Assembly: GCF_009664835.1 (NCBI RefSeq)
Contig: NZ_CP045929.1
Span: 186,001-250,000, forward strand
DNA: 64,000 nucleotides
Reading direction: 5' to 3'
From: Allosaccharopolyspora coralli
GTDB lineage: Bacteria; Actinomycetota; Actinomycetes; Mycobacteriales; Pseudonocardiaceae
The notes under the pieces are model-generated. The model saw only the letters and a program-made list of their open reading frames with translations. It was not told the DNA's origin and made no database searches. The stretch's first letter is position 1. The number at the start of each line of letters is the position of its first letter. Below are positions 16,697 through 25,413 of the stretch, in pieces. The translations under genes and the position numbers were made by a program.

Positions 16697-16761
16697 TTGT
16701 CCGCAAGGTTGCCCACAAGCCGGAGCGGTGTTGTCCACAGCCGCGGGGCGAGTTGTCCACA
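16697..16761 (+). promoter_or_regulatory. Cluster of DnaA-box-like 9-mers
   Basis: Four same-strand 9-mers resembling the actinobacterial DnaA box: TTGTCCGCA (16697), TTGCCCACA (16709), TTGTCCACA (16731) and TTGTCCACA (16753). Spacings of 12, 22 and 22 bases place the sites on one helix face. They lie between the hydrolase and acetoacetyl-CoA ligase genes. A DnaA-titration or DnaA-regulated promoter role is inferred. Confidence 0.5.
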
Positions 16762-16888
16762 GGCTCGCCGTAGGGTGTGGAGAACAACCGTGCCAGGTCC
16801 CCGGTGAGCAGGCGACTCACACACAACCTCCTGCGAACAGCCCTTCGCAGGTGGCCGAATCGGGACCGAATGGGTTAGGAAAAGTCCC

Positions 16889-18880
16889 ATGACATCAAGC
16901 ACCCCCGAGACGACGCCCGAGCTGCTGTGGGAACCGACCCCGCAGCGTGCGGAGGCCAGCAGGATGGCGACCTTCCGCAGGTGGCTGAACACGGAGCGCG
17001 GACTCGACCTGCCCGACTACTGGGCGCAGTGGCGATGGTCGATCTCCGACCTGGAGTCGTTCTGGGGTGCGATCGCCGAGTACTTCGACGTGGCGTTCCA
17101 CGAGCGGGCCGAGCACGTGCTGCCCGAGGAGGTCATGCCGGGAGCACGGTGGTTCCCCGGCGCGACGCTCAACTACGCCGAGCACGCGCTGCGCGCGGGC
17201 GACGGCAAGGGCGAGAACGACCTCGCCGTGATCTTCGCGCGTGAGGACGGCGTCCGTGAGGAGGTCACCTACGGTGAGCTCCGCTCTCGCGTGGCCGCCG
17301 CCCGCGCCGGGCTCCGCGAGCTCGGTGTCGGAAAGGGCGACCGGGTGGTGGCGCTGGCGCCGAACAGCCCGGAGACCATCGTCGCGTTCCTCGCCGCCGC
17401 GAGCCTCGGTGCCACCTGGTCGTCGTGCTCGCCGGACTTCGGGGTGCGTGCCATCGAGGACCGGTTCGTGCAGATCGAACCGACGGTGCTGGTCGCCGTG
17501 AACGGCTACATGTACGGGGGGCGCAGCTTCGACGTGCGCTCCACCGTCGACGAACTCCGCTCGCATCTGCCGAGCCTGGCCGCCACGGTGCTGGTCGACT
17601 ACATCGGCACCGGTGGGCAGCTCGACGGTGCCGTGAACTGGTCGGAGATGCTCGACCGGCACCGCGACGCCGAGCTCGCCTTCGACCCGGTGCCGTTCGA
17701 GCACCCGCTGTGGGTGCTGTACTCCTCGGGCACGACCGGCTTGCCGAAGGGCATCGTGCACGGGCACGGCGGCATGGTGCTCGAGCAGCTCAAGGCGGTG
17801 GGGCTGCACTGCGATCTCGGGCCGGGGGACCGGTTCTTCTGGTTCACCACCACCGGCTGGATGATGTGGAATTTCCTGATCGGTGGGTTGCTCACCGGGA
17901 CCACGATCGTGCTTTTCGACGGCAGCCCGGGGCATCCGGACCTGTCGACGCTGTGGCAGCTCACGGACCGCTACCGGGTCAACTACTTCGGCACCTCGGC
18001 GCCCTTCATCCAGACGTGCATGAAGCGCGACGTGCACCCGGCGCGGGACAACGACCTGTCCGCGTTGCGCACGCTCGGCTCGACGGGGGCGCCGTTGAGC
18101 AGTGACGGGTTCCGCTGGATCGCCGACGAGGTCGGCCAGGACGTGCAGATCGCGAGTGTGTCCGGCGGCACCGACCTGTGTACCGCGTTCGTGGGTGCGT
18201 CCCCGGACCTGCCGGTGTATCTCGGAGAGATCTCGTGCCCGATGCTCGGCGCGGCCGTCGCCGCTTTCGACGAGCAGGGTCGTGAGGTGCACGACGAGGT
18301 CGGCGAGCTGGTCCTCACCAAGCCGATGCCGACGATGCCGGTGTTCTTCTGGAACGACCCCGACGGTTCGCGACTGCACGAGTCGTACTTCGACACCTTC
18401 CCCGGCGTGTGGAGGCACGGAGACTGGGTGCGCATCACCCCGCGCGGCACGCTCGTGATCTACGGCCGCAGCGACTCGACCCTGAACCGGGGCGGGATCC
18501 GGATGGGCACCGCCGAGTTCTACCGCGTGGTCGAGGGCTTCGACGAGGTGGCCGACTCGCTGGTGATCGACACCTCCGGTGCGGGGGAGACGGACGGCGA
18601 GCTGTTGTGCTTCCTGGTGCTCGCGGAGGGTGCGGAACTGGCGGACGTACAACCGAAGCTGAGGACCGAGCTGCGCGCCCAACTGTCGCCGAGGCACGTA
18701 CCGAACCGCTTCGTCGTCGTCGACGAGGTGCCGCAGACGCTCAACGGCAAGAAGCTGGAGGTGCCGGTGAAGAAGATCCTCGCAGGCACCGCCCCCGAGA
18801 AGGCCGTCAGCAAGGACGCCCTCCGCAACCCGGAGGCCCTCGCGCCGTTCGTGCGGTTCAGCCAGGATTCACCGCGTTGA
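16889..18880 (+). CDS. aacS: Acetoacetate-CoA ligase
   Basis: A 663-aa ANL-superfamily ligase that activates acetoacetate (or a related short keto or hydroxy acid) with ATP and CoA in the cytosol. Visible: ACS-type N-terminus with WFPGATLNYAEH; the AMP-binding loop YSSGTTGLPKGIVHG; TTTGWMMWN, typical of acetoacetyl-CoA synthetases; HGDWVRITPRG; YGRSDSTLNRGGIRMGTAE; and the C-terminal NGKKLEVPVKKIL with the adenylation lysine. Length matches AacS (about 650). It is monocistronic, between the DnaA-box cluster and a strong terminator. Ketone-body or polyhydroxybutyrate salvage is the usual role. Confidence 0.92.
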   Translation: MTSSTPETTPELLWEPTPQRAEASRMATFRRWLNTERGLDLPDYWAQWRWSISDLESFWGAIAEYFDVAFHERAEHVLPEEVMPGARWFPGATLNYAEHALRAGDGKGENDLAVIFAREDGVREEVTYGELRSRVAAARAGLRELGVGKGDRVVALAPNSPETIVAFLAAASLGATWSSCSPDFGVRAIEDRFVQIEPTVLVAVNGYMYGGRSFDVRSTVDELRSHLPSLAATVLVDYIGTGGQLDGAVNWSEMLDRHRDAELAFDPVPFEHPLWVLYSSGTTGLPKGIVHGHGGMVLEQLKAVGLHCDLGPGDRFFWFTTTGWMMWNFLIGGLLTGTTIVLFDGSPGHPDLSTLWQLTDRYRVNYFGTSAPFIQTCMKRDVHPARDNDLSALRTLGSTGAPLSSDGFRWIADEVGQDVQIASVSGGTDLCTAFVGASPDLPVYLGEISCPMLGAAVAAFDEQGREVHDEVGELVLTKPMPTMPVFFWNDPDGSRLHESYFDTFPGVWRHGDWVRITPRGTLVIYGRSDSTLNRGGIRMGTAEFYRVVEGFDEVADSLVIDTSGAGETDGELLCFLVLAEGAELADVQPKLRTELRAQLSPRHVPNRFVVVDEVPQTLNGKKLEVPVKKILAGTAPEKAVSKDALRNPEALAPFVRFSQDSPR

Positions 18881-18886
18881 GGTGGC

Positions 18887-18917
18887 GTCGGGGAGGCGCC
18901 GAGGCAGCCTCCCCGAC
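18887..18917 (+). terminator. Terminator after aacS
   Basis: Perfect 11-base stem GTCGGGGAGGC / GCCTCCCCGAC with a 9-base loop, just after the aacS stop. No U-tract follows, as is common in high-GC actinobacteria. Confidence 0.7.
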
Positions 18918-18980
18918 CCCCCCTGTGCGGTCCGACCGGCGAGGTGTGTAGGCTTTTCTCCGGTGGCCGCGAGGACGCCG

Positions 18981-19069
18981 GGAGGCTTCGCCTAGTCTGG
19001 TCTATGGCGCCGCACTGCTAATGCGGTTGGGGTTTACGCCCCTCCCGGGTTCAAATCCCGGAGCCTCCG
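18981..19069 (+). tRNA. tRNA-Ser(GCT)
   Basis: An 89-nt class II tRNA. The acceptor stem GGAGGCT pairs with AGCCTCC; the anticodon loop carries GCT (CACTGCTAATG); a long variable arm and TTCAAATCC T-loop are present; the discriminator is G and CCA is not encoded. It reads AGC/AGU codons. Confidence 0.93.
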
Positions 19070-19113
19070 CCGAGGAACTCGTTCCAGGACGAGCGACTCG
19101 AACAAGAGAACAA

Positions 19114-19186
19114 GCGCCCGTAGCTCAACGGATAGAGCATCTGACTACGGATCAGAAGGTTTGGGGTTCGAATCCCTACGGGCGCG
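19114..19186 (+). tRNA. tRNA-Arg(ACG)
   Basis: A 73-nt tRNA. The acceptor stem GCGCCCG pairs with CGGGCGC; the anticodon loop CTACGGA gives anticodon ACG, whose A34 is the target of the TadA deaminase encoded at 30.7 kb; the T-loop is TTCGAATCC. CCA is not encoded. Confidence 0.94.
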
Positions 19187-19205
19187 CGTCTGGTCGAGAC
19201 AGAAG

Positions 19206-19227
19206 CCCCCAGTACGCTGGGGGTTTT
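19206..19227 (+). terminator. Terminator after tRNA-Arg
   Basis: CCCCCAG-TACG-CTGGGGG followed by TTTTC: a short tetraloop hairpin with a T-tract. Confidence 0.88.
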
Positions 19228-19497
19228 CTCGTGCCCGAGGTCAAGTTCAGGGACACGCTCCGGTACGGGTGCCAACTTTGCACTCACCTGTTCGTCACCG
19301 AGTTCAGCGCCTCCGCGCTCGCGCGGGAGACCGGGCCCGGACCATCTGGGTGTTTAGCGTCTTCGACGATTGCGACCTCCCCAGCACGTCGGCGATCTCA
19401 CAAATGATCGACCGCCGGCGACGGGGAGCGCGCCGACCTTGACCCGCACACCCTGACCCCACTGATCAGCTCCGAGCCGGGGGACCTGTTCTGTCCC

Positions 19498-20481
19498 CTA
19501 CGTCTCGGGTTGGGTGATTGGCGCTGTCGGCACTTGGCCGGTCTCGTAGAACGCCTCTTCGTTCTTGGGCGTAATCCCTCGACGTTGTTGCCAGCGGCTG
19601 ATGTACGCGACCAGGAACGGTGCGGTGAACGCCGTAGTGACCACGGCGGCCGCGACTTGTGCGGTGGCGACCCCTTGGACCGGCATCAAGGTCGGGTCGA
19701 TCGTCGCAACCGCGAGAGGAGTCGCGATCGCGTTTCCAGCGGTGCTTGCTTCGCACACACCGCTGATCACGTTCCGCGTCGGAGCTGGGTGGCGGCGCGC
19801 CCGGTGCCACGCGTAAAGGCTGAGAACTGCGGCGCCGCCGGAGAAGATGACTGTGGCCAGACCGAGAGCGATTCCGATCGCGCCGGAACCGGCAAGGACG
19901 GTGAAGTCGATTCCGGCTCCGAGGGCGAACGCCGCGAAGGGGATGATCAAACGTTCGCCGGGAGCGAGGAAATCGCGGGCACGCTCGCTGCCGTTGCCAA
20001 GGATGAATCCCAGGAGCATAGGGAGGATCGCAGCGAGTAGTGCCATCAACGGAAAGTCGGCCAGGCCCGCTGCTCCCATCGCGATCATGGTAAGGAACGG
20101 GCCGTCGTTGATGGAGAGAATCGAGATCGCGCCTTTGTCGGTCTTGTTGGTTCCTGGGCGCCATCGTCAACACCGTCGCCCCCGAAGCCTTGATGATCGG
20201 CAGCTTCACGACGGCACTGTTCAAAGAAGGCGCACCCGTTCTCATCGGCCTCTTCTTCATGTCGATCGGGGCGCAGATTCAACTGCGAACCGCCCTGCCC
20301 TCGCTGGAGAAGGGCGTGGTGATACTCCGAACTCGCTGGTGAGTGCAACGTAGAGTGATCCGTTGGAGTTCGACATGGCAGCGATGATCGCGAGCGGCAG
20401 GAGACTCCATAGACTCCCCTCCGGGGTGAGGAACGCGACCAGGAGACCACACACGACAGCGATGCCGTACTTTGCAAGGTC
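19498..20481 (-). pseudogene. Scrambled 2-keto-3-deoxygluconate permease (kdgT-like)
   Basis: Three blocks match consecutive parts of a KdgT-family permease but are out of order. Block C (19498-20155, minus) holds the C-terminal two thirds, from TNKTDKGAISILSINDGPFL to the end. Block A (20155-20335) lies on the plus strand and encodes APEALMIGSFTTALFKEGAP through LEKGVVIL, which should precede block B. Block B (20340-20481, minus) encodes AKYGIAVVCGLLVAFLTPEG through LTSEFG. The original order should be A-B-C, all minus. The far N-terminus is lost and no full permease can be made. The 270 bases to the left (19231-19497) hold no gene. Block edges are from my own reading and approximate. Confidence 0.75.
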
Positions 20482-20487
20482 GTCGGG

Positions 20488-21378
20488 GTGACAGCGCTGA
20501 CCGCGCTCGCGCCCGCCAGTTGGGGAACGACGTACCTGGTCACGACCGAACTACTACCGCCCGGCTACCCGCTGTTGTCGACGGTGATCCGATGTCTGCC
20601 CGCAGCGCTTGTGCTGCTGGTGATCACTCGGAAACTGCCGCACGGGAGCTGGCTGTGGCGCGCGCTCGTTCTCGGCACGCTCAACATCGGCGCGTTCAAC
20701 GCTCTGCTGTTCGTGGCTGCCTATCGGTTGCCGGGTGGTGTCGCGGCGACTTTGACGTCCGTGCAGCCGTTGCTGGTCGTGGGCTTGGCCTTCCTGCTGC
20801 TGGGTGAGAGGCCCACACGATGGCGGCTGGGCTGGGGGCTGGTTGGCGTCGTCGGTGTCGGGTTGATCGTGTTGCGCGGTGAGGTCTCGTTCGATCTGTT
20901 CGGCATCGTGGCGGGCATCGCCGCCGCATGCTCGATGGCCACGTGCGTGGTTCTGACCCGGCGGTGGGGGCGCCCTGACGGCGTTGACGCGAAGGCCATG
21001 GCCGGCTGGCAGCTCGCGACCGGCAGTCTTGTTCTGGTCCCCTTCGCGCTCGCTTTCGAAGGAGTTCCGCCCACCGTTGGCCTTCCTGCTGTTGCCGGTT
21101 ACGCGTGGCTGTGCGTGGTCGGGGCCCTGTTGTCGTATCCGATCTGGTTCAACGGCATCGCCACGCTGCCGGTCGTCGCCGTTTCTTTTCTTCCCCTCCT
21201 GTCCCCGGCGGTTGCCACGATCCTGGGCTGGCTGCTGCTCGGCGAGGCTTTGACCCCCTGGCAGGGACTCGGTTTCGCGCTTGCGCTCACCGCCATCACC
21301 GCGGCGCAACTGCCCCCGCGCAGTCTGCGTTCGTCCGCTGTTCGTGCAGGTTCCACCCCCAACACACAAGGAGAATGA
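20488..21378 (+). CDS. EamA-family (DMT) transporter
   Basis: A 296-aa protein with about ten membrane helices in two EamA repeats (residues about 5-130 and 145-280). Motifs include APASWGTTYLVTTELLPPG at the start and LSPAVATILGWLLLGEALTP near the end, as in RhaT/RarD-like exporters of metabolites or amino acids. GTG 20488 leaves a slightly short first helix, and the gene starts directly at the edge of the scrambled kdgT pseudogene, so its native 5' end and promoter may have been replaced. Its stop overlaps the next ATG (ATGA), coupling it to the oxidoreductase. Confidence 0.82.
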   Translation: MTALTALAPASWGTTYLVTTELLPPGYPLLSTVIRCLPAALVLLVITRKLPHGSWLWRALVLGTLNIGAFNALLFVAAYRLPGGVAATLTSVQPLLVVGLAFLLLGERPTRWRLGWGLVGVVGVGLIVLRGEVSFDLFGIVAGIAAACSMATCVVLTRRWGRPDGVDAKAMAGWQLATGSLVLVPFALAFEGVPPTVGLPAVAGYAWLCVVGALLSYPIWFNGIATLPVVAVSFLPLLSPAVATILGWLLLGEALTPWQGLGFALALTAITAAQLPPRSLRSSAVRAGSTPNTQGE

Positions 21379-22262
21379 CCGTGACTCGCACCGTGCTGCT
21401 CACCGGAGCCACCGGAACTGTGTCCACCGCTTTGCGGCGCGAACTCGAAGGAACAGACGTGCATGTGCGCGCGCTGGTACGCGACCAGAGTCGCGCCGAC
21501 GAGTTTCGGGAACAGGACGTCGAGGCCGTCCTCGGTGACTTGGAGGATCCGCACACGCTCCCGGCTGCCTTCGCGGGAGTAGACGACTTGTGGCTGCTGA
21601 CTCCGAATGGCCCACGCGCGCCGGAAAACAACATGAACGCGCTGTGGGCTGCCCGTCGAGCCGGTGTCGAACGCGTGGTGCGTCTGTCAGCCATCGGTGC
21701 GGCGCACGACGCCCCGAACCGCAGCGGACGCTTGCACGCGCTCTCGGACCGGGAAACCGAACACAGCGGATTGCAGTGGACGATCCTGCGGCCGCACTGG
21801 TTCATGCAGAACCTGCTCAACGAGGCCGGAGACATCGCTGCCGCCGACACGTTCTCACTGAACATGGCTTCCGCGCGGCTGGGCATGATTGATGCACGTG
21901 ACATCGCCGCCTGCGCCGCCCGCGTTCTCACGGACAACGCGGACCGACACCACGGCCAGACCTATACCCTCACCGGCCCGCGTTCGCTGACCTTCGATGA
22001 GGTTGCCGACGAGCTGAGCCGCGCACTCGGCAGAACGATCGCTTACCTGCCGGTCAGCGACGAGGTCAAACGTAAGACACTGCTCGGCTACGGAGTTCCA
22101 CAGTGGATTGTCGACATGCTTGAGGAATACGCCCAGGCCTATGTCACCGGTTGGGGCGATACCGTGACGGAGTCCGTCATGAACCTCGTTGGCCGGTCTC
22201 CACGCACAATCTCAGATTTCGCGCACGACCACGCCAAGATGTTCGTACGGCCAACGTCCTGA
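21375..22262 (+). CDS. NmrA-like NAD(P)-binding oxidoreductase
   Basis: A 295-aa atypical SDR. The nucleotide-binding motif is TGATGTV near the N-terminus (LLTGATGTVSTALRRELEG), followed by LVRDQSRADEF and LGDLEDP. LRPHWFMQNLLNE and TYTLTGPRSLTFDEVADELS are typical of NmrA/QOR2-like NAD(P)H sensors or reductases. The catalytic YxxxK of classical SDRs is not obvious, so it may bind cofactor for sensing. An AAGGAG site precedes ATG 21375, which overlaps the EamA stop. Substrate unknown. Confidence 0.85.
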   Translation: MTVTRTVLLTGATGTVSTALRRELEGTDVHVRALVRDQSRADEFREQDVEAVLGDLEDPHTLPAAFAGVDDLWLLTPNGPRAPENNMNALWAARRAGVERVVRLSAIGAAHDAPNRSGRLHALSDRETEHSGLQWTILRPHWFMQNLLNEAGDIAAADTFSLNMASARLGMIDARDIAACAARVLTDNADRHHGQTYTLTGPRSLTFDEVADELSRALGRTIAYLPVSDEVKRKTLLGYGVPQWIVDMLEEYAQAYVTGWGDTVTESVMNLVGRSPRTISDFAHDHAKMFVRPTS

Positions 22263-22285
22263 CAGGCTGTGGCTCCAAGTGACCC

Positions 22286-22325
22286 GGCGGCTCGCGCTCT
22301 CGCGCTCGGTCGAACGCGAGCCGCC
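22286..22325. terminator. Bidirectional hairpin between convergent genes
   Basis: Perfect 11-base stem GGCGGCTCGCG / CGCGAGCCGCC with an 18-base loop, between the ends of the NmrA-like gene and lldD. Confidence 0.65.
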
Positions 22326-22338
22326 GTGCGAGTCGCGC

Positions 22339-23553
22339 TCAGCTGGGCAGTGTGACGTGCTCCGGCCGGAGGTCGGCCGTGCGGCTGACGCCGAGCAGCT
22401 GCATCGTGCGGGTGATCTCCGAGCTGAGGATCTCGACGGTGCGGTCGACTCCCCGCTCGCCGCCCGCCATCAGTCCGTAGAGGAAGGCTCGCCCGACGAG
22501 GCATCCGTTCGCGCCGTGCGCGAGCGCGGCGATGATGTCGGCGCCGCTGAGGATTCCGGTGTCGAGCAGGACTTCGCCCCGGCCCTGGAGTTCGTCGACG
22601 ACCTTCGGGAGCAGCTGCAGTGGGGTGGGCGCGCGGTCGAGCTGCCTGCCGCCGTGATTGGACAGCACCACGGCGTCCGCGCCCGCGGCGACCGCGTCAC
22701 GCGCGTCGGTGGTGTTCTGCAGGCCCTTCACGATCAGCTTGTGCGGCCAGATCTCCCGCAGCCATTCCAGGTCGGCGAACGTCACCGTGGGGTCGAACAT
22801 CTTGTTGATGAGCTCGGCCACGGTGCCGTTCCACGAGGACAGCGAGGCGAACGAGAGCGGCTCGGTGGTCAGCAGGTTGAACGTCCACGCCGGATGCATC
22901 GCGCCGTCGAAGAAAGTGCGGGCGGAGAGCGCGGGCGGGATCGTCAGCCCGTTGCGTGCGTCTCGGTGCCGTGCGCCTGCGACCGGCGTGTCGACAGTGA
23001 GCATCAGTGTGTCGTAGCCGCTGTCCAGCGCGCGGACCACGAGATCCTTGCTGGCCTGGCGGTCCTTCCAGATGTAGAGCTGGAACCACTTCCGTGCGTC
23101 CGGCGCCGCAGCGGCCACGTCCTCGATGGAAGTGGTGCCCATTGTGGACAGCGTGTACGGAATGCCGGTCCGCTCGGCGACGCGGGACACGGCTCGTTCG
23201 CCCTCGTGTTGCATCATCCGCGTGAATCCGGTCGGGGCGAACGCAAACGGCAACGCGGACGGTTCGCCCAGCAGTTGCACGGAGAGGTCCACAGTGGAGA
23301 CGTCACGCAGCACCGAGGGATTGAACTCGAGCTGCCGAAAGGCCTGCCGCGCACGACGCAGGCTGGTTTCGTCCTCGGCGGCTCCGTCCGTGTAGTCGAA
23401 CGGTGCCTTCGGTGTGCGGCGCCGGGCAGCCTCTCGCAGGTCGGCGATCGTGTGTGCGTTGGAGAGCCGGCGGCGGGTGCGGTCGAGTTCCACCGGTTTG
23501 GGCCGCAAGAGGGGTTTGAGCTCGGACCAGCGGGGGATCTGTCGCGTACTCAC
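22339..23553 (-). CDS. lldD: L-lactate dehydrogenase (FMN-dependent, quinone)
   Basis: A 404-aa FMN alpha-hydroxy-acid dehydrogenase. Landmarks: FDYTDGAAEDETSL near the N-terminus, PFAFAPTGFTRMMQHEGE, STMGTTSIEDVA, QLYIWKDRQ, the TVDTPVAGARHRDARNG segment, LIVKGLQNTTDA with an FMN lysine, and the catalytic SNHGGRQLDRAPT (active-site His and Arg). It oxidises L-lactate to pyruvate and feeds electrons to the respiratory chain from the inner membrane face. GTG 23553 follows AAAGGA. It lies downstream of the lactate permease gene on the same strand (33-base gap) and is probably controlled by the divergent LldR. Confidence 0.93.
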   Translation of the reverse strand: MSTRQIPRWSELKPLLRPKPVELDRTRRRLSNAHTIADLREAARRRTPKAPFDYTDGAAEDETSLRRARQAFRQLEFNPSVLRDVSTVDLSVQLLGEPSALPFAFAPTGFTRMMQHEGERAVSRVAERTGIPYTLSTMGTTSIEDVAAAAPDARKWFQLYIWKDRQASKDLVVRALDSGYDTLMLTVDTPVAGARHRDARNGLTIPPALSARTFFDGAMHPAWTFNLLTTEPLSFASLSSWNGTVAELINKMFDPTVTFADLEWLREIWPHKLIVKGLQNTTDARDAVAAGADAVVLSNHGGRQLDRAPTPLQLLPKVVDELQGRGEVLLDTGILSGADIIAALAHGANGCLVGRAFLYGLMAGGERGVDRTVEILSSEITRTMQLLGVSRTADLRPEHVTLPS

Positions 23554-23586
23554 GAGAGGTCCTTTCGTTGTCAGGCGGATTCGGGG

Positions 23587-25302
23587 CTACGGCAGCATCC
23601 AGGCCAGGACGGTGGACTGGAGGAAGACGAGGACGCAGAGAGTCAGCAGCAGGCCGATGCTCCATTTCAGTGTCGTGCGCAGTAGTCGTGCTTCCTGGTT
23701 GACGAGGCCGACCGCGGTGGCCGCGATGGTCAGGTTCTGCGGGCTGATCATCTTTCCCATCACGCCGCCGGAGGTGTTGGCGGCGACCAACAGGGCCGGA
23801 TCGAGGCCGACCTTCTCGGCGGCGACTTGCTGCAGCCCGGCGAACAGCGCGTTCGCGCTGGTGTCCGAGCCGGTCACCGCTACACCGATCCATCCGAGGA
23901 CCGGGGACAGGAAGGCGAACGCCGCGCCTGCGCCCGCGATCGCGGTGCCGATGGTCGTCGTCTGCCCGGACTGGTTCATCACGTACGCCAGGGCGAGCAC
24001 GCCGACGACGGCGAGGGCGGGCAACCGCAGCGATCGGGCTGTGCTTGCCAGATCGGACAATGCCGTACGCAGCGGCATGCGATACCCGGCGGCGACGCCG
24101 AACCCGCAGAGCAGCAGCAGGCTTCCCGGTGTGGACAACCAGGCCAGGCTGAACTCCGTGGTGTCGGAGGGCTCACCCGAGGCCTCCGTCAATGCTCCGT
24201 ACAGGCCCGGCCACGGGATCTCCACGTCCGTGCTTTCCAGGGCGTCGCCGAGCGGCTCCCACAGTTTGACCACCGAGAACACGACGACGACCAGGAGATA
24301 CGGGAACAGTGCTCGAGTGATCCGCGCTGCGCCGAGCCGTTCCCGGCCGGGCGTCATCGTGGCAACGCCGCCGGTGTCCTGCGACGCTCCGGTGGCCTGC
24401 GGTTCGCCGGTGTCGTGCGATGCTCCGGCGTCTTGCGGTGTCTCGGGCGTCGCGTCGGACACGAGGCGCTGACGCGCGGCCTCGCCGCCGCGTGGCTGCC
24501 AGAAGCGGAGGAAGACCACCAGCGCGAGCGCGCCGGCCAGCGACGAGACGATGTCGGTGAGCTGCACCGACACGAAGTTCGCCGAGGCGAACTGGGCGAT
24601 GGCGAAACCGGCACCGGTCACCAGAGCCGCGGGCCACGCCTCGCGCGCACCGCGCCGTCCGTCGACGACGAGCACGAGCAGGAACGGGACGAGGAACGCC
24701 AGAAGCGGCGTCTGCCTGCCGACCACGGCGCCGATGTGCTCGTACGGGATTCCGGTCAGCTCACCGGCGGTGATGATCGGGGTACCCAGCGCGCCGAACG
24801 CGACGGGCGCGGTGTTGGCGAGCAGGACCGTGACCGCGGCGCGCAGTGGCGGGAAACCGACAGCGACCAGCATCATGCCGGTGATCGCCACCGGCGCGCC
24901 GAAACCGGCGAGCGCTTCGAGCAGGCCGCCGAAGCAGAACGCGATGACCACGGCCTGAATCCGGGGGTCCGGAGAGATCATGCCGAAGCACGTCCGCAGG
25001 TCCTCGAAGTGCCCGCTGGTCACGGTCAGCTGGTGCAGCCAGATCGCGGTGAGCACGATCCACATGATCGGCAGCAGGCCGAACGCGGCACCTTGGCTCG
25101 CCGACGACAGCGCCATGTGCACCGGCATGCCGTAGGCGGCCACCGCCACGGCCAGGGCGGTCGCCAGGCCGGACAGGGCGGCCCAGTGTGCCTTGACGCG
25201 GAACACTCCGAGCAGCACGAACACAGTGGCGAGGGGGAGAGCGGCGAGCACCGCTGACAGCGCCAGGCTTCCGCCGAGCGGGGCTAACTCCGGTGTGTAC
25301 AC
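23587..25302 (-). CDS. lldP: L-lactate permease
   Basis: A 571-aa integral membrane protein of the LctP/LldP family, with about 12-14 hydrophobic segments. Family signatures include GGLLEALAGFGAPVAITGMML, LANTAPVAFGALGTPI, TGSDTSANALFAGLQQ and NTSGGVMGKMISPQNL. It imports lactate (and glycolate) with protons. A Gln/Thr/Ala-rich hydrophilic loop lies between helices at about residues 275-310. It starts with GTG at 25302 and heads an operon with lldD. The lldR operator lies 45 bases upstream, consistent with lactate induction. Confidence 0.93.
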   Translation of the reverse strand: MYTPELAPLGGSLALSAVLAALPLATVFVLLGVFRVKAHWAALSGLATALAVAVAAYGMPVHMALSSASQGAAFGLLPIMWIVLTAIWLHQLTVTSGHFEDLRTCFGMISPDPRIQAVVIAFCFGGLLEALAGFGAPVAITGMMLVAVGFPPLRAAVTVLLANTAPVAFGALGTPIITAGELTGIPYEHIGAVVGRQTPLLAFLVPFLLVLVVDGRRGAREAWPAALVTGAGFAIAQFASANFVSVQLTDIVSSLAGALALVVFLRFWQPRGGEAARQRLVSDATPETPQDAGASHDTGEPQATGASQDTGGVATMTPGRERLGAARITRALFPYLLVVVVFSVVKLWEPLGDALESTDVEIPWPGLYGALTEASGEPSDTTEFSLAWLSTPGSLLLLCGFGVAAGYRMPLRTALSDLASTARSLRLPALAVVGVLALAYVMNQSGQTTTIGTAIAGAGAAFAFLSPVLGWIGVAVTGSDTSANALFAGLQQVAAEKVGLDPALLVAANTSGGVMGKMISPQNLTIAATAVGLVNQEARLLRTTLKWSIGLLLTLCVLVFLQSTVLAWMLP

Positions 25303-25346
25303 GGGTGCGGCACCTCGTCTCCGTAGCAGCTGGGTCGACCTTTATA

Positions 25347-25357
25347 TGGTCGGACCA
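25347..25357. promoter_or_regulatory. LldR-type operator
   Basis: TGGTC-G-GACCA, a perfect inverted repeat that fits the FadR-subfamily consensus TNGTNNNACNA. It lies between the divergent lactate permease and lldR genes, so one site could control both. Confidence 0.75.
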
Positions 25358-25413
25358 AGGTGAGGCAGTACCCTAGACACGACGCAACGGGCTGTAAAGG
25401 TTTGGGGACAGAG

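Noticed and set aside
16895-18697. A 600-aa minus-strand open frame opposite aacS
   Set aside because: It is the antisense shadow of acetoacetate-CoA ligase with no recognisable domain.
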